Source of the DNA: Ardenticatenales bacterium
GTDB taxonomy: Bacteria > Chloroflexota > Anaerolineae > Promineifilales > UBA4811
Assembly (NCBI GenBank): GCA_030667645.1
Contig: DAOUVM010000038.1
Span: 1-11,298, forward strand
Reading direction: 5' to 3'
Length of the DNA: 11,298 nucleotides
Shown: piece after piece, positions 1 through 5,617 of the stretch
Numbering within the stretch: position 1 is the first letter of the stretch
Layout: each line of letters starts with the position of its first letter
Program-made: the position numbers and the translations under genes
Notes under the pieces: generated by a model
The model's input: the letters and a program-made list of their open reading frames with translations, nothing else
Told to the model about the DNA's origin: nothing
The model's database searches: none

Positions 1-305
1 GTGCCGCCATCTGCCCCGAGTATGATCTCCCTGTGGGGCTCGCTGGCGATGACTCCCACGCGTCCGACGCGGCGATTCAAGTGCAGCAGCATCGCATCGG
101 CGAATTCGGCCAGGCGGATTGCTCGAGGCTGTCTGGGGAATGGTTCCTCGGCCGGATGCACGAGGTTCTTCCGCGTCGTCTCGCGGGCGATCACCTTTGC
201 CGCCAGACCAAGATCGTATATTAGAGAGGTGAGCGTGCCGGTGGCATCGGGATGACCGCTCTGCTCCGTCAGGATGTGCCGCTCAAGTGTCATGGTGATG
301 GGCAT
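1..305 (-). CDS. Class 1 fructose-1,6-bisphosphatase-like protein, N-terminal part (possibly inactive paralogue)
   Basis: Only the first 101 codons are present; the gene runs off the left edge. The start is ATG at 305-303, preceded by an AAAGGA Shine-Dalgarno at 315-320; an in-frame ATG lies four codons further in. The opening is typical of class 1 FBPases: LERHIL at residues 7-12, HPDATG at 18-23, then an AAKVIARE helix at 35-42. Genuine FBPases hydrolyse fructose 1,6-bisphosphate in gluconeogenesis and carbon fixation. The next part departs from the family. The conserved NVQGE / (K)KLD loop is replaced by a short Pro- and Arg-rich stretch (residues 50-64), the metal-ligand Asp of KLD is Ala66, and the SEE motif reads S88-E89-P90. 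This suggests a diverged or catalytically dead paralogue. Family assignment is fairly sure; activity is doubtful. The rest of the protein, with the DPLDGSSN metal site, lies outside the window. Confidence 0.8.
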   Translation of the reverse strand, partial: MPITMTLERHILTEQSGHPDATGTLTSLIYDLGLAAKVIARETTRKNLVHPAEEPFPRQPRAIRLAEFADAMLLHLNRRVGRVGVIASEPHREIILGADGG

Positions 306-531
306 TTCACTTTTTTCCTTTCCAAAGTCCGTGAGCGCAGGGCGCAGAGTTGCCTCTTCCAGCTCTGTCTATCGGCCCCATGGCAAGCGGAAGAATCCGC
401 TTCTGGTGGCTTGTCGATCTCGGCCGCGCCCGGTCATCCATAGTGCTTGTTCAGAAACAACTTTGTCCTTTGTGACTGCTCTGCCTGTGAATCACCATTC
501 AACACGGGAAGTTATTCCTCAACAAGTGCAT

Positions 532-560
532 AGTATAGGAGAGTGTCGAAAAAGCGACAA
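532..560 (-). promoter_or_regulatory. Sigma-70-type promoter reading toward the FBPase-like gene (proximal)
   Basis: On the minus strand the -35 is TTGTCG (560-555), the spacer is 17 bases, and the -10 is TATACT (537-532). Transcription would start near 525, giving a leader of about 220 bases before the ATG at 305. The -35 and spacer contain a small inverted repeat, TGTCG-N6-CGACA (544-559), which could be a repressor site. Called from consensus match only. Confidence 0.5.
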
Positions 561-602
561 GATGACCCTCCTACCCGTGGTGATCCCTGTTTCAACACCC
601 TC

Positions 603-631
603 AGTATAGCCCCTTTGCTTGATGTGGCCAA
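603..631 (-). promoter_or_regulatory. Second sigma-70-type promoter for the FBPase-like gene (distal)
   Basis: On the minus strand the -35 is TTGGCC (631-626), the spacer is 17 bases, and the -10 is TATACT (608-603). The -10 is identical to that of the proximal promoter 71 bases downstream. It overlaps a possible plus-strand promoter, so divergent polymerases would compete here. Called from consensus match only. Confidence 0.4.
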
Positions 632-643
632 CTGGGATACACT
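615..643 (+). promoter_or_regulatory. Possible plus-strand promoter for the structured spacer RNA and the methyltransferase gene
   Basis: TTGCTT (615-620), 17-base spacer, TACACT (638-643). Each hexamer matches consensus at 4 of 6 positions, so it is weaker than the minus-strand promoters it overlaps. A start near 650 would sit just upstream of the run of hairpins at 674-879. Confidence 0.3.
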
Positions 644-644
644 G

Positions 645-885
645 ATCTCTTGAGACAATGAGTGCTGCTGGCACGAACGACCTGGTCGGTTCGGGAGTCG
701 GGTCGAAAACTGACTTGCACTCTTCTTCTCCCACTCGCGTCCGTCGATCTCGGCGTTCCTCCCGAGAGAGCGAGTTCGGGTCCGAGTCTCATGATGCGCT
801 GTGGCGGGGCCGCGGAGTGGACTCGGCCGGCCAGGGGCCCGGCGAAGCCGCAAGGAGGAACGAGCGCAGGCTCGTTTCTTGCGAA
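645..885 (+). ncRNA. Candidate structured RNA or 5' leader (unknown family)
   Basis: No convincing reading frame occupies this spacer, but it holds a series of clean inverted repeats. They are: CGAACGAC/GTC-G-GTTCG at 674-693 with one bulge; an outer perfect 6-bp stem 733-738/770-775 enclosing an inner perfect 6-bp stem 748-753/762-767; a perfect 7-bp stem 782-788/820-826 enclosing a 7-bp GC-rich hairpin (CTGTGGC/GCCGCGG); CGGC-GAA-GCCG near 843-850; and a 10-bp stem with GCAG tetraloop at 856-879 followed by TTGCG. The last hairpin ends in a T-rich arm (GTTTCTT) and could be a weak terminator. I do not recognise RNase P, tmRNA, SRP or 6S signatures. GC-rich DNA gives chance hairpins, so the call is tentative. 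It could act as a separate small RNA or as a leader of the methyltransferase, whose start is about 110 bases downstream. Confidence 0.25.
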
Positions 886-992
886 TGGCATCAATGGATG
901 CAACAGAACCTCGGAATCATCGCGGATGGTAGAGTCTGGCGTGACGCGCACAGGGCAGAGGCCGATTGGCCGTTCATTTGTCGACCGGCGAT

Positions 993-2192
993 ATGATTGA
1001 CGTCAAGACGTTTGGTTTCCTGCTCTCCCCCGCCGGACAAGAACTGCTGATGCAGGCGGGCGCGCTCCAGCCGGCCGAGGAGAGCCTGCTCGCGCATTTG
1101 ACCCATCTTCGCAAACGCTACCCGCCGGAGCAGGCGTCGGCGGCACTGAAGCTTGTTCTGTTGCGGGCTCGAGCGGTGACCAAGTTCACCCGGGCGGAAG
1201 CGATGTACTTTACCCGGCCTGGTCTGGAACAGGCTTCGGGCGAGAGCATCGCCCGGTATCGGGCCGGCCGGTACCAGGCGATCGGGGCGCGGCGCGTGGC
1301 CGACCTGGGTTGCGGAATCGGGGGGGATTCGCTGGCGCTGGCGGCCGGGCTGGAAGTGATGGGGGTGGATCAGGATCCACTGCGGCTGGCGATGGCAAGG
1401 GAGAACTGTCGAATCTATGGCCGCAAAGCGCGTTTCCACCCGGTCTTGGCCAACCTGCGCGAGTGGCTTCCGGTTGGGGTTGACGCGCTGTTCTTCGATC
1501 CCGGCCGGCGAACGGCTGATGGGCGACGCATCCATTCTGTCCTTGGCTACCGGCCGCCACTCGGGATAATCGAGCGCTGGCTGCCGCGTACCCCGCACCT
1601 GGGGGTCAAGATCAGCCCCGGGGTTGACTATGCGGAACTGCCGCCTGGCGCCGAGGTGGAGTTCATCTCGGAAAGGCGGACAGTCAAAGAGGGGATTCTC
1701 TGGTTTGGCGATCTCCAAAGTGGGGCAAATCGCCGGGCGACGCTGCTTCCGGGGCAGGAGACCATGACCGACCTGGACCCCGCTCCGTCGCCGGTGGCTG
1801 TCACCCTGCCGGGCCCCTTCCTGTATGAACCGGATGGTGCGGTCATCCGCGCGCATCTGGTGGAGCAGCTTGCCGGCCGGCTGAGCGCCACCAAGTTGGA
1901 CCCGGACATTGCCTATCTGACGGCCTGCGAGTACACGCCCACCCCCTTTGCCCGCGCGTATGCCATCGAAGAGCATCTACCCTTCAACCTGAAGAAACTG
2001 CGCGCCCGGCTGCGGGCGTTGGATGTTGGCCGGGTAGTGGTAAAAAAGCGGGGTTCCCCGCTGGACCCGGCCGACCTGATCAGGCGGCTCAGACTGCGCG
2101 GCGCCGGCGAGCGCACCCTGTTCCTGACCCACCTCGATGGCCGGCCGGCCGTGCTGATCGGCCGGCCGCTTGCTCCGGCGATCCCTCGGTGA
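993..2192 (+). CDS. Class I SAM-dependent methyltransferase with C-terminal THUMP-like domain
   Basis: 399 residues. An N-terminal helical segment (about 1-95) precedes a Rossmann methyltransferase fold. The SAM-binding motif I is DLGCGIGGD at 104-112; an acidic motif II, GVDQDP, follows; and motif IV is FFDPGRR at 167-173, resembling the DPxR form seen in nucleic-acid-modifying enzymes. The C-terminal segment (about 325-395) has NLKKLRARLR, VVVKKRGSPLDP and a closing strand typical of the THUMP-like domain (Pfam THUMP_like). The substrate is unknown; an RNA target is plausible from the domain name and DPGRR motif, but I cannot show it. The ATG at 993 has no clear Shine-Dalgarno. An in-frame TTG at 966 has AGAGG four bases upstream and is the main alternative, adding nine residues. 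The gene stands alone, with long spacers on both sides. Confidence 0.88.
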   Translation: MIDVKTFGFLLSPAGQELLMQAGALQPAEESLLAHLTHLRKRYPPEQASAALKLVLLRARAVTKFTRAEAMYFTRPGLEQASGESIARYRAGRYQAIGARRVADLGCGIGGDSLALAAGLEVMGVDQDPLRLAMARENCRIYGRKARFHPVLANLREWLPVGVDALFFDPGRRTADGRRIHSVLGYRPPLGIIERWLPRTPHLGVKISPGVDYAELPPGAEVEFISERRTVKEGILWFGDLQSGANRRATLLPGQETMTDLDPAPSPVAVTLPGPFLYEPDGAVIRAHLVEQLAGRLSATKLDPDIAYLTACEYTPTPFARAYAIEEHLPFNLKKLRARLRALDVGRVVVKKRGSPLDPADLIRRLRLRGAGERTLFLTHLDGRPAVLIGRPLAPAIPR

Positions 2193-2585
2193 CATCTGCT
2201 GCCATCTTCCGTGTGATGTGTTTCGACGAGCGCCAGGGTCTGAGGAGACCGAGTGCTGGCTCGGAGAGCGAGGAGAGCTCAAGCCGGCGGCAGAGATCAA
2301 GCCAGGAAACCCGGCCGGTTGAGTGGCTACCCTCGCCCCAGCTCTGCACGCGGTACGGTGGGTGCTCGTTTGGTCCGGCCGCCACCGGCCTGTCCGGGGA
2401 GATGGATCGGCGCGACGACCACGTGGGAGAGAACCCGGACTTGCCACCGCCCCAGTTTAATGGGAGAATCCGGCACTGACTCGTGGGGAAACACGGATCC
2501 GCTTCCACTGGCCTCGATCAGGACTGGCCTGTGAGTGAGCGTCGTGTTGCACCGCTTTCCGTGGATTTCGATTGCAGGAGTGAGA
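2193..2585 (+). other. Spacer without a convincing gene; several small hairpins and a weak promoter candidate
   Basis: Open frames here have the Arg/Ser/Pro-rich composition of GC-rich shadow frames and no recognisable domain. Two overlapping hairpins lie just after the methyltransferase stop: GGTCT-GAGG-AGACC (2237-2250) and CCGAGT-GCTG-GCTCGG (2249-2264). They share two bases and so exclude each other; neither has a T-tract. A further hairpin, GGCCG-CCAC-CGGCC, is at 2377-2390. A weak promoter candidate, TTGCCA (2441-2446), 17 bases, GAGAAT (2464-2469), could serve the dehydrogenase gene. Near its start three imperfect copies of a (G/A)TGGGRA...CGG sequence begin at 2424, 2461 and 2484. Confidence 0.35.
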
Positions 2586-3893
2586 ATGACGCACCAGCGG
2601 CAGCTACTGGCAAAGATAGAAGACAAGAGCGCTCACATTGCCATCATCGGCATGGGGTACGTTGGCCTCCCGCTGGCAGTTGAATTCGCCCGGGTCGGGT
2701 TCCGAGTCACCGGCATCGACGTGAGCCCGGAAAAGATGGCGCTGCTCAACGCTGGAAACAGCTACATTCCGGACGTGCCGGCCGAGATCCTTGCGCTATT
2801 GGTTTCCGATGGGCGGTTGACCGGGACAACAGATAACGCGGTGCTCGCCACCGCCGACGCCATCAGCATCTGTGTTCCGACCCCGTTGAGCAAGAGCAAG
2901 AACCCGGACATCTCGTACATTGTTGCTGCGAGCGATGAGGTCAGCCGGTATGCCCACCCTGGCATGCTGGTCGTGCTAGAGAGCACCACCTATCCGGGCA
3001 CTACCGAGGAGGTCATCCTTCCTCGAATCACGGCCAATGGACTGGAGGTGGGTACCGAGTTCTTTCTCGCGTTCTCTCCCGAGCGCGTGGACCCGGGCAA
3101 CGATGTGTGGCAGACGCGCAACATCCCCAAGGTGATGGGCGGGGTTACTCCGGCCTGCCTTGAGGTGGCGACCGCGCTCTACCGGCATGCGGTCGATACG
3201 TTAGTGCCCGTTTCTTCCACCCAGGCGGCCGAGATGGTCAAGCTGCTGGAAAACACTTTCCGCGCGGTCAATATCGCCATGGTCAATGAGATGGTGATCA
3301 TGTGTGACAAGCTGGGGGTGAACGTGTGGGATGTGATCGAGGCGGCCGCCACCAAGCCGTTCGGATACATGCCCTTTTACCCTGGCCCCGGCGTCGGCGG
3401 GCATTGCATCCCACTTGATCCCCACTATCTCTCCTGGAAGCTCAAGACGCTCAACTATAATGCCCGGTTCATCGAGTTGGCCGGCGAGATCAACAGCCAC
3501 ATGCCGGACTATGTGGTTGGAAAGGTGGTGGATGGGCTGAACGATGACGCCAAGCCGGTCCGCGGATCGAAAGTATTGGTGTTGGGGGTGACCTACAAGC
3601 CCGACATTGATGATGTGCGCGAGAGTCCCGCGTTGGACGTCATCCAGCAGTTGCTGGAAAAAGGAGCGCGGGTGAGCTATCATGACCCCTTTGTCCCCAC
3701 GTTGGCCCAGGAGGGGATGGATCTGGCCTCGGAGGATCTGGATCAGGCGCTGCCGGCCGCCGATTGTGTTGTGGTGATCGCTGACCACAGTAGCTATGAT
3801 TGGTCCCAGATCGCCCAGGAGGCCAGACTCATCGTCGACACTCGCCACGCTCTGAAAGACATCACCGGCCCGGCCCGGATAGTTGGCCTTTAG
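2586..3893 (+). CDS. Nucleotide-sugar 6-dehydrogenase (UDP-glucose/GDP-mannose dehydrogenase family, WbpA/WecC-like)
   Basis: 435 residues, a normal length. The enzyme performs the NAD-dependent four-electron oxidation of a UDP-hexose or UDP-N-acetylhexosamine to the uronic acid in the cytoplasm. The N-terminal Rossmann domain has GMGYVG at 22-27 followed by GIDV; SICVPTPL and LESTTYPGTTEE are canonical. The central domain has the helix KLLENTFRAVNIA. The catalytic cysteine is Cys274 in GVGGHCIPLDPHY, the form seen in UDP-GlcNAc/ManNAc dehydrogenases. The C-terminal domain has VTYKPDIDDVRESP and ends near ITGPARIVGL. The exact substrate cannot be read from this. The start is ATG at 2586 with AGGAG at 2576-2580; the frame is open further upstream but lacks a better start. 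The likely role is to supply an acidic sugar to the glycan genes downstream, although about 440 bases and a fresh promoter separate them. Confidence 0.95.
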   Translation: MTHQRQLLAKIEDKSAHIAIIGMGYVGLPLAVEFARVGFRVTGIDVSPEKMALLNAGNSYIPDVPAEILALLVSDGRLTGTTDNAVLATADAISICVPTPLSKSKNPDISYIVAASDEVSRYAHPGMLVVLESTTYPGTTEEVILPRITANGLEVGTEFFLAFSPERVDPGNDVWQTRNIPKVMGGVTPACLEVATALYRHAVDTLVPVSSTQAAEMVKLLENTFRAVNIAMVNEMVIMCDKLGVNVWDVIEAAATKPFGYMPFYPGPGVGGHCIPLDPHYLSWKLKTLNYNARFIELAGEINSHMPDYVVGKVVDGLNDDAKPVRGSKVLVLGVTYKPDIDDVRESPALDVIQQLLEKGARVSYHDPFVPTLAQEGMDLASEDLDQALPAADCVVVIADHSSYDWSQIAQEARLIVDTRHALKDITGPARIVGL

Positions 3894-3990
3894 AGAGCCG
3901 CCGGCCGCTGACCGGTGAGCGATCACTCTTGGTCGCTGGGTGGTGAGCGCCCTCCACTGATGCGGCAGTTCTGATCGTGGTTCGGCTCGC

Positions 3991-4038
3991 TTTGGCAAAT
4001 CCCTCTCCCATGCTACAATCGTCGGCCGAAATGCCAAA
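3991..4038. promoter_or_regulatory. Perfect 7-bp inverted repeat flanking the operon promoter (possible operator pair)
   Basis: TTTGGCA at 3991-3997 and its exact reverse complement TGCCAAA at 4032-4038 are separated by 34 bases. The left arm covers the -35 element and the right arm lies just past the expected transcription start. This placement would suit a repressor that bridges two half-sites. The regulator is unknown, and a chance match is possible. Confidence 0.3.
3992..4019 (+). promoter_or_regulatory. Strong extended -10 promoter upstream of the glycan operon
   Basis: -35 TTGGCA (3992-3997), 16-base spacer, -10 TACAAT (4014-4019) preceded by TGC, which makes an extended -10 (TGnTACAAT). 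Transcription would start near 4026, before a ribosome-binding site (AAGGAG, 4043-4048) and the ATG at 4060. It is the only clear promoter found before the three coupled genes at 4331-8258. Confidence 0.6.
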
Positions 4039-4059
4039 CCACAAGGAGAGCGTTATTGC

Positions 4060-4302
4060 ATGCCTGCGACCTGGTTTTTTTGGCTGCAGCGGTCCGCGCC
4101 GATAGTGACGGCGGCATTGGTGCTGCGCCTGTGAGTGGCTGTATTCCTCCCGCCGCCGGATGCTCTGGGGCCAGCTTGAGCGGCCGTAGATCGCGTGTGG
4201 CCGCCGCGAGCCGCGCCATGGGCTCTGGATCTGCGCCAGTACCGGGCGGTGGTTCGACCAATTGCCCGGATACTGATCTCGGACCCGTCCTTCGGACGGT
4301 AG
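4060..4302 (+). pseudogene. Decayed 5' remnant of a GT39/PMT-like membrane glycosyltransferase gene
   Basis: The frame begins at ATG 4060 behind a usable Shine-Dalgarno (AAGGAG, 4043-4048), but is broken by TGA at 4132, TGA at 4177 and TAG at 4300. The translated pieces still look like the N-terminus of the intact glycosyltransferase at 5617. LQRSAPIVTAALVLRL aligns with LERSGPIILVALMVRL (9 of 16 identical), and VAVFLPPPD aligns with VAVMMPLPE right after the first stop. Later residues (DLRQYRAVVRPIARILISDP) also resemble the lumenal start of this family. The three stops would each need a separate base change, so one sequencing frameshift does not explain them. The rest of the gene is missing. 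The first 24 codons remain an intact small frame with its own ribosome-binding site, so they may now act as a leader peptide for the operon. A perfect 6-bp hairpin (4285-4299, TTC loop) sits just before the last stop. Confidence 0.55.
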
Positions 4303-4330
4303 GAGCCTGGCAGGATATACTGGAGGCACA

Positions 4331-5617
4331 ATGAAGGGATGTGTCAGGCACTGGTGCTCAATGGCTACCGATTGGCAAGTCGTCCTCGTGGCCCCGCTGA
4401 TAGCCGTGCTGTTATTCCCGGAGCGTGTGCCACCGTACGTCATGGCCCTTGCCCTGATCGGTTTGCCAGGATTGTGGATGGTGTCCTGGTTGGGTAGGGG
4501 CGCCATCATCCCGCGCACCCCACTTGATTTCCCGTGGCTCATAGTGTTGGGCGCCCTGGCCATCAGCGTGTGGGCCTCGGCCGTGCCGGAACAGACGCTC
4601 CCCCAGGTCTACAAGATCCTCATTTCGATCGGATTGTACTATGCGGTCGTGAACTCGGTGCGTAACGAGCGCAAGCTTGGCTGGGCAGCCGGAGCGCTGC
4701 TGGGAGGGACGTTTGTCATCGCCGGGTTTAGTCTTGTGGGGATGGCGGTAGTGAGCAGCAAGCTGATGTTCTTGCCGGAGGGATTGAGGACACAGATACC
4801 CCGGCTGATCACGCCCTTTTGGAACCCAAAAGGTTTCCATTCCAACATCGTAGGAGGCACACTGGCAGTCATGGTGCCGGTCACGCTTGCGTATGCTTGG
4901 GGGACGCAGGGTTGGAGAAGGGCGCCGTTGCTGCTGCTACTTGCTCTTGAGGGCGGTGTGCTAGTGTGGACCCAGTCTCGTGGTGGAATCATCGGGTTTT
5001 CGGTTGGCGTGGCGATCATTGCTGTGGCGCGGGATCGGCGATGGGGGTACGTGCTGCTGATCCTGGGGGGCGCCGCCACTGTTGGCACGCTGGTCTATGG
5101 CCCCGGCAATGTGCTGGATATTCTCGTCAGCGGAGTGACCAATCCGATTGCCTCTGCTCAGGGACGGCTGGAACTCTGGTCCCGCGCGCTGTACATGATC
5201 GCTGATTTCCCCTTTTCTGGCATTGGAATGGGTATGTTCTCGCGAATTGTTCCCGTGCTCTACCCGCTGTTCCTGATTGGACCAGACGCCGTTGTGGAGC
5301 ACCCTCACAATCTTTTTTTGCAGACTGCAGTGGATTATGGGTTGCCGGCATTCATCGCCTGGCTGGCCCAGATGGGACTCTTGTTGTCCCTTGCCGTTGG
5401 TGCAGTGCGCCAAACCCGTGGTGGGCGCTGGTGGCCGTTGGCGGCCGGCTTGCTCGGGGGCCTGGGCGCCTACCTGGTCCATGGCCTGACTGATAGCTTT
5501 ACATACTATGCCAAGGGGCATACCCTGGTGTGGGGTTTTCTCTCCTTGATTGTGGCCTTGTCGCTAGTGCTGAGGAGCACGGCCGAGAGAAACGGTTCGC
5601 ACGGGCAGGAGGGGTGA
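4331..5617 (+). CDS. O-antigen ligase / polymerase family membrane protein (Wzy_C superfamily)
   Basis: 428 residues, almost entirely hydrophobic segments (roughly ten to twelve membrane spans), with hydrophilic loops such as the one around 145-165. The hallmark region is the large periplasmic loop before the C-terminal spans: GRLELWSRAL, FPFSGIGMGMF, then EHPHNLFLQ with His324 and His326, followed by DYGLPAFIAW. This matches the Wzy_C / WaaL fold, which acts outside the membrane on undecaprenyl-linked glycans, either ligating them to an acceptor or polymerising repeats. Ligase and polymerase cannot be told apart from the sequence alone. The start is ATG at 4331 with GGAGG at 4322-4326; Met11 (4361) is an alternative. 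Its stop TGA shares a base with the ATG of the next gene, so translation is coupled. Confidence 0.9.
   Translation: MKGCVRHWCSMATDWQVVLVAPLIAVLLFPERVPPYVMALALIGLPGLWMVSWLGRGAIIPRTPLDFPWLIVLGALAISVWASAVPEQTLPQVYKILISIGLYYAVVNSVRNERKLGWAAGALLGGTFVIAGFSLVGMAVVSSKLMFLPEGLRTQIPRLITPFWNPKGFHSNIVGGTLAVMVPVTLAYAWGTQGWRRAPLLLLLALEGGVLVWTQSRGGIIGFSVGVAIIAVARDRRWGYVLLILGGAATVGTLVYGPGNVLDILVSGVTNPIASAQGRLELWSRALYMIADFPFSGIGMGMFSRIVPVLYPLFLIGPDAVVEHPHNLFLQTAVDYGLPAFIAWLAQMGLLLSLAVGAVRQTRGGRWWPLAAGLLGGLGAYLVHGLTDSFTYYAKGHTLVWGFLSLIVALSLVLRSTAERNGSHGQEG

Noticed and set aside
782..826. Resemblance to a T-box antiterminator (GTGGC...CCGCGGAG) in the spacer
   Set aside because: The defining UGGN-ACCGCG order is broken by extra bases and an A-to-G change, there is no clear Stem I with a specifier loop, and the downstream gene is a methyltransferase, not an amino-acid gene.
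891..1976. Long minus-strand open frame opposite the methyltransferase
   Set aside because: It is the antisense frame of a gene with clear motifs. Its product is a run of Arg/Gln/Pro/Gly without domains, and the plus frame explains the sequence fully.
2189..2479. GTG-started plus-strand frame overlapping the methyltransferase stop
   Set aside because: The GTGA overlap is tempting, but the 96-residue product is Arg/Ser/Pro-rich with no domain, and the spacer looks non-coding.
3918..3935. Possible terminator hairpin after the dehydrogenase gene (GCGATC-N6-GGTCGC)
   Set aside because: Short stem with a wobble pair and no T-tract downstream.
3201..4037. Minus-strand open frame opposite the sugar dehydrogenase
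   Set aside because: It is antisense to the catalytic and C-terminal domains of a well-conserved enzyme, with no recognisable fold or ribosome-binding site.
4132..4179. TGA recoding (readthrough) making the 4060 frame a real gene
   Set aside because: TGA is a normal terminator of several genes in this window, a TAG follows at 4300, and the frame runs into the ligase gene without completing a protein.
4056..4334. 92-residue plus-strand frame starting with TTG in the glycosyltransferase remnant
   Set aside because: It is shifted by one frame from the fragment that still resembles a GT39-like N-terminus. Its own product is low-complexity Ala/Gly/Ser.
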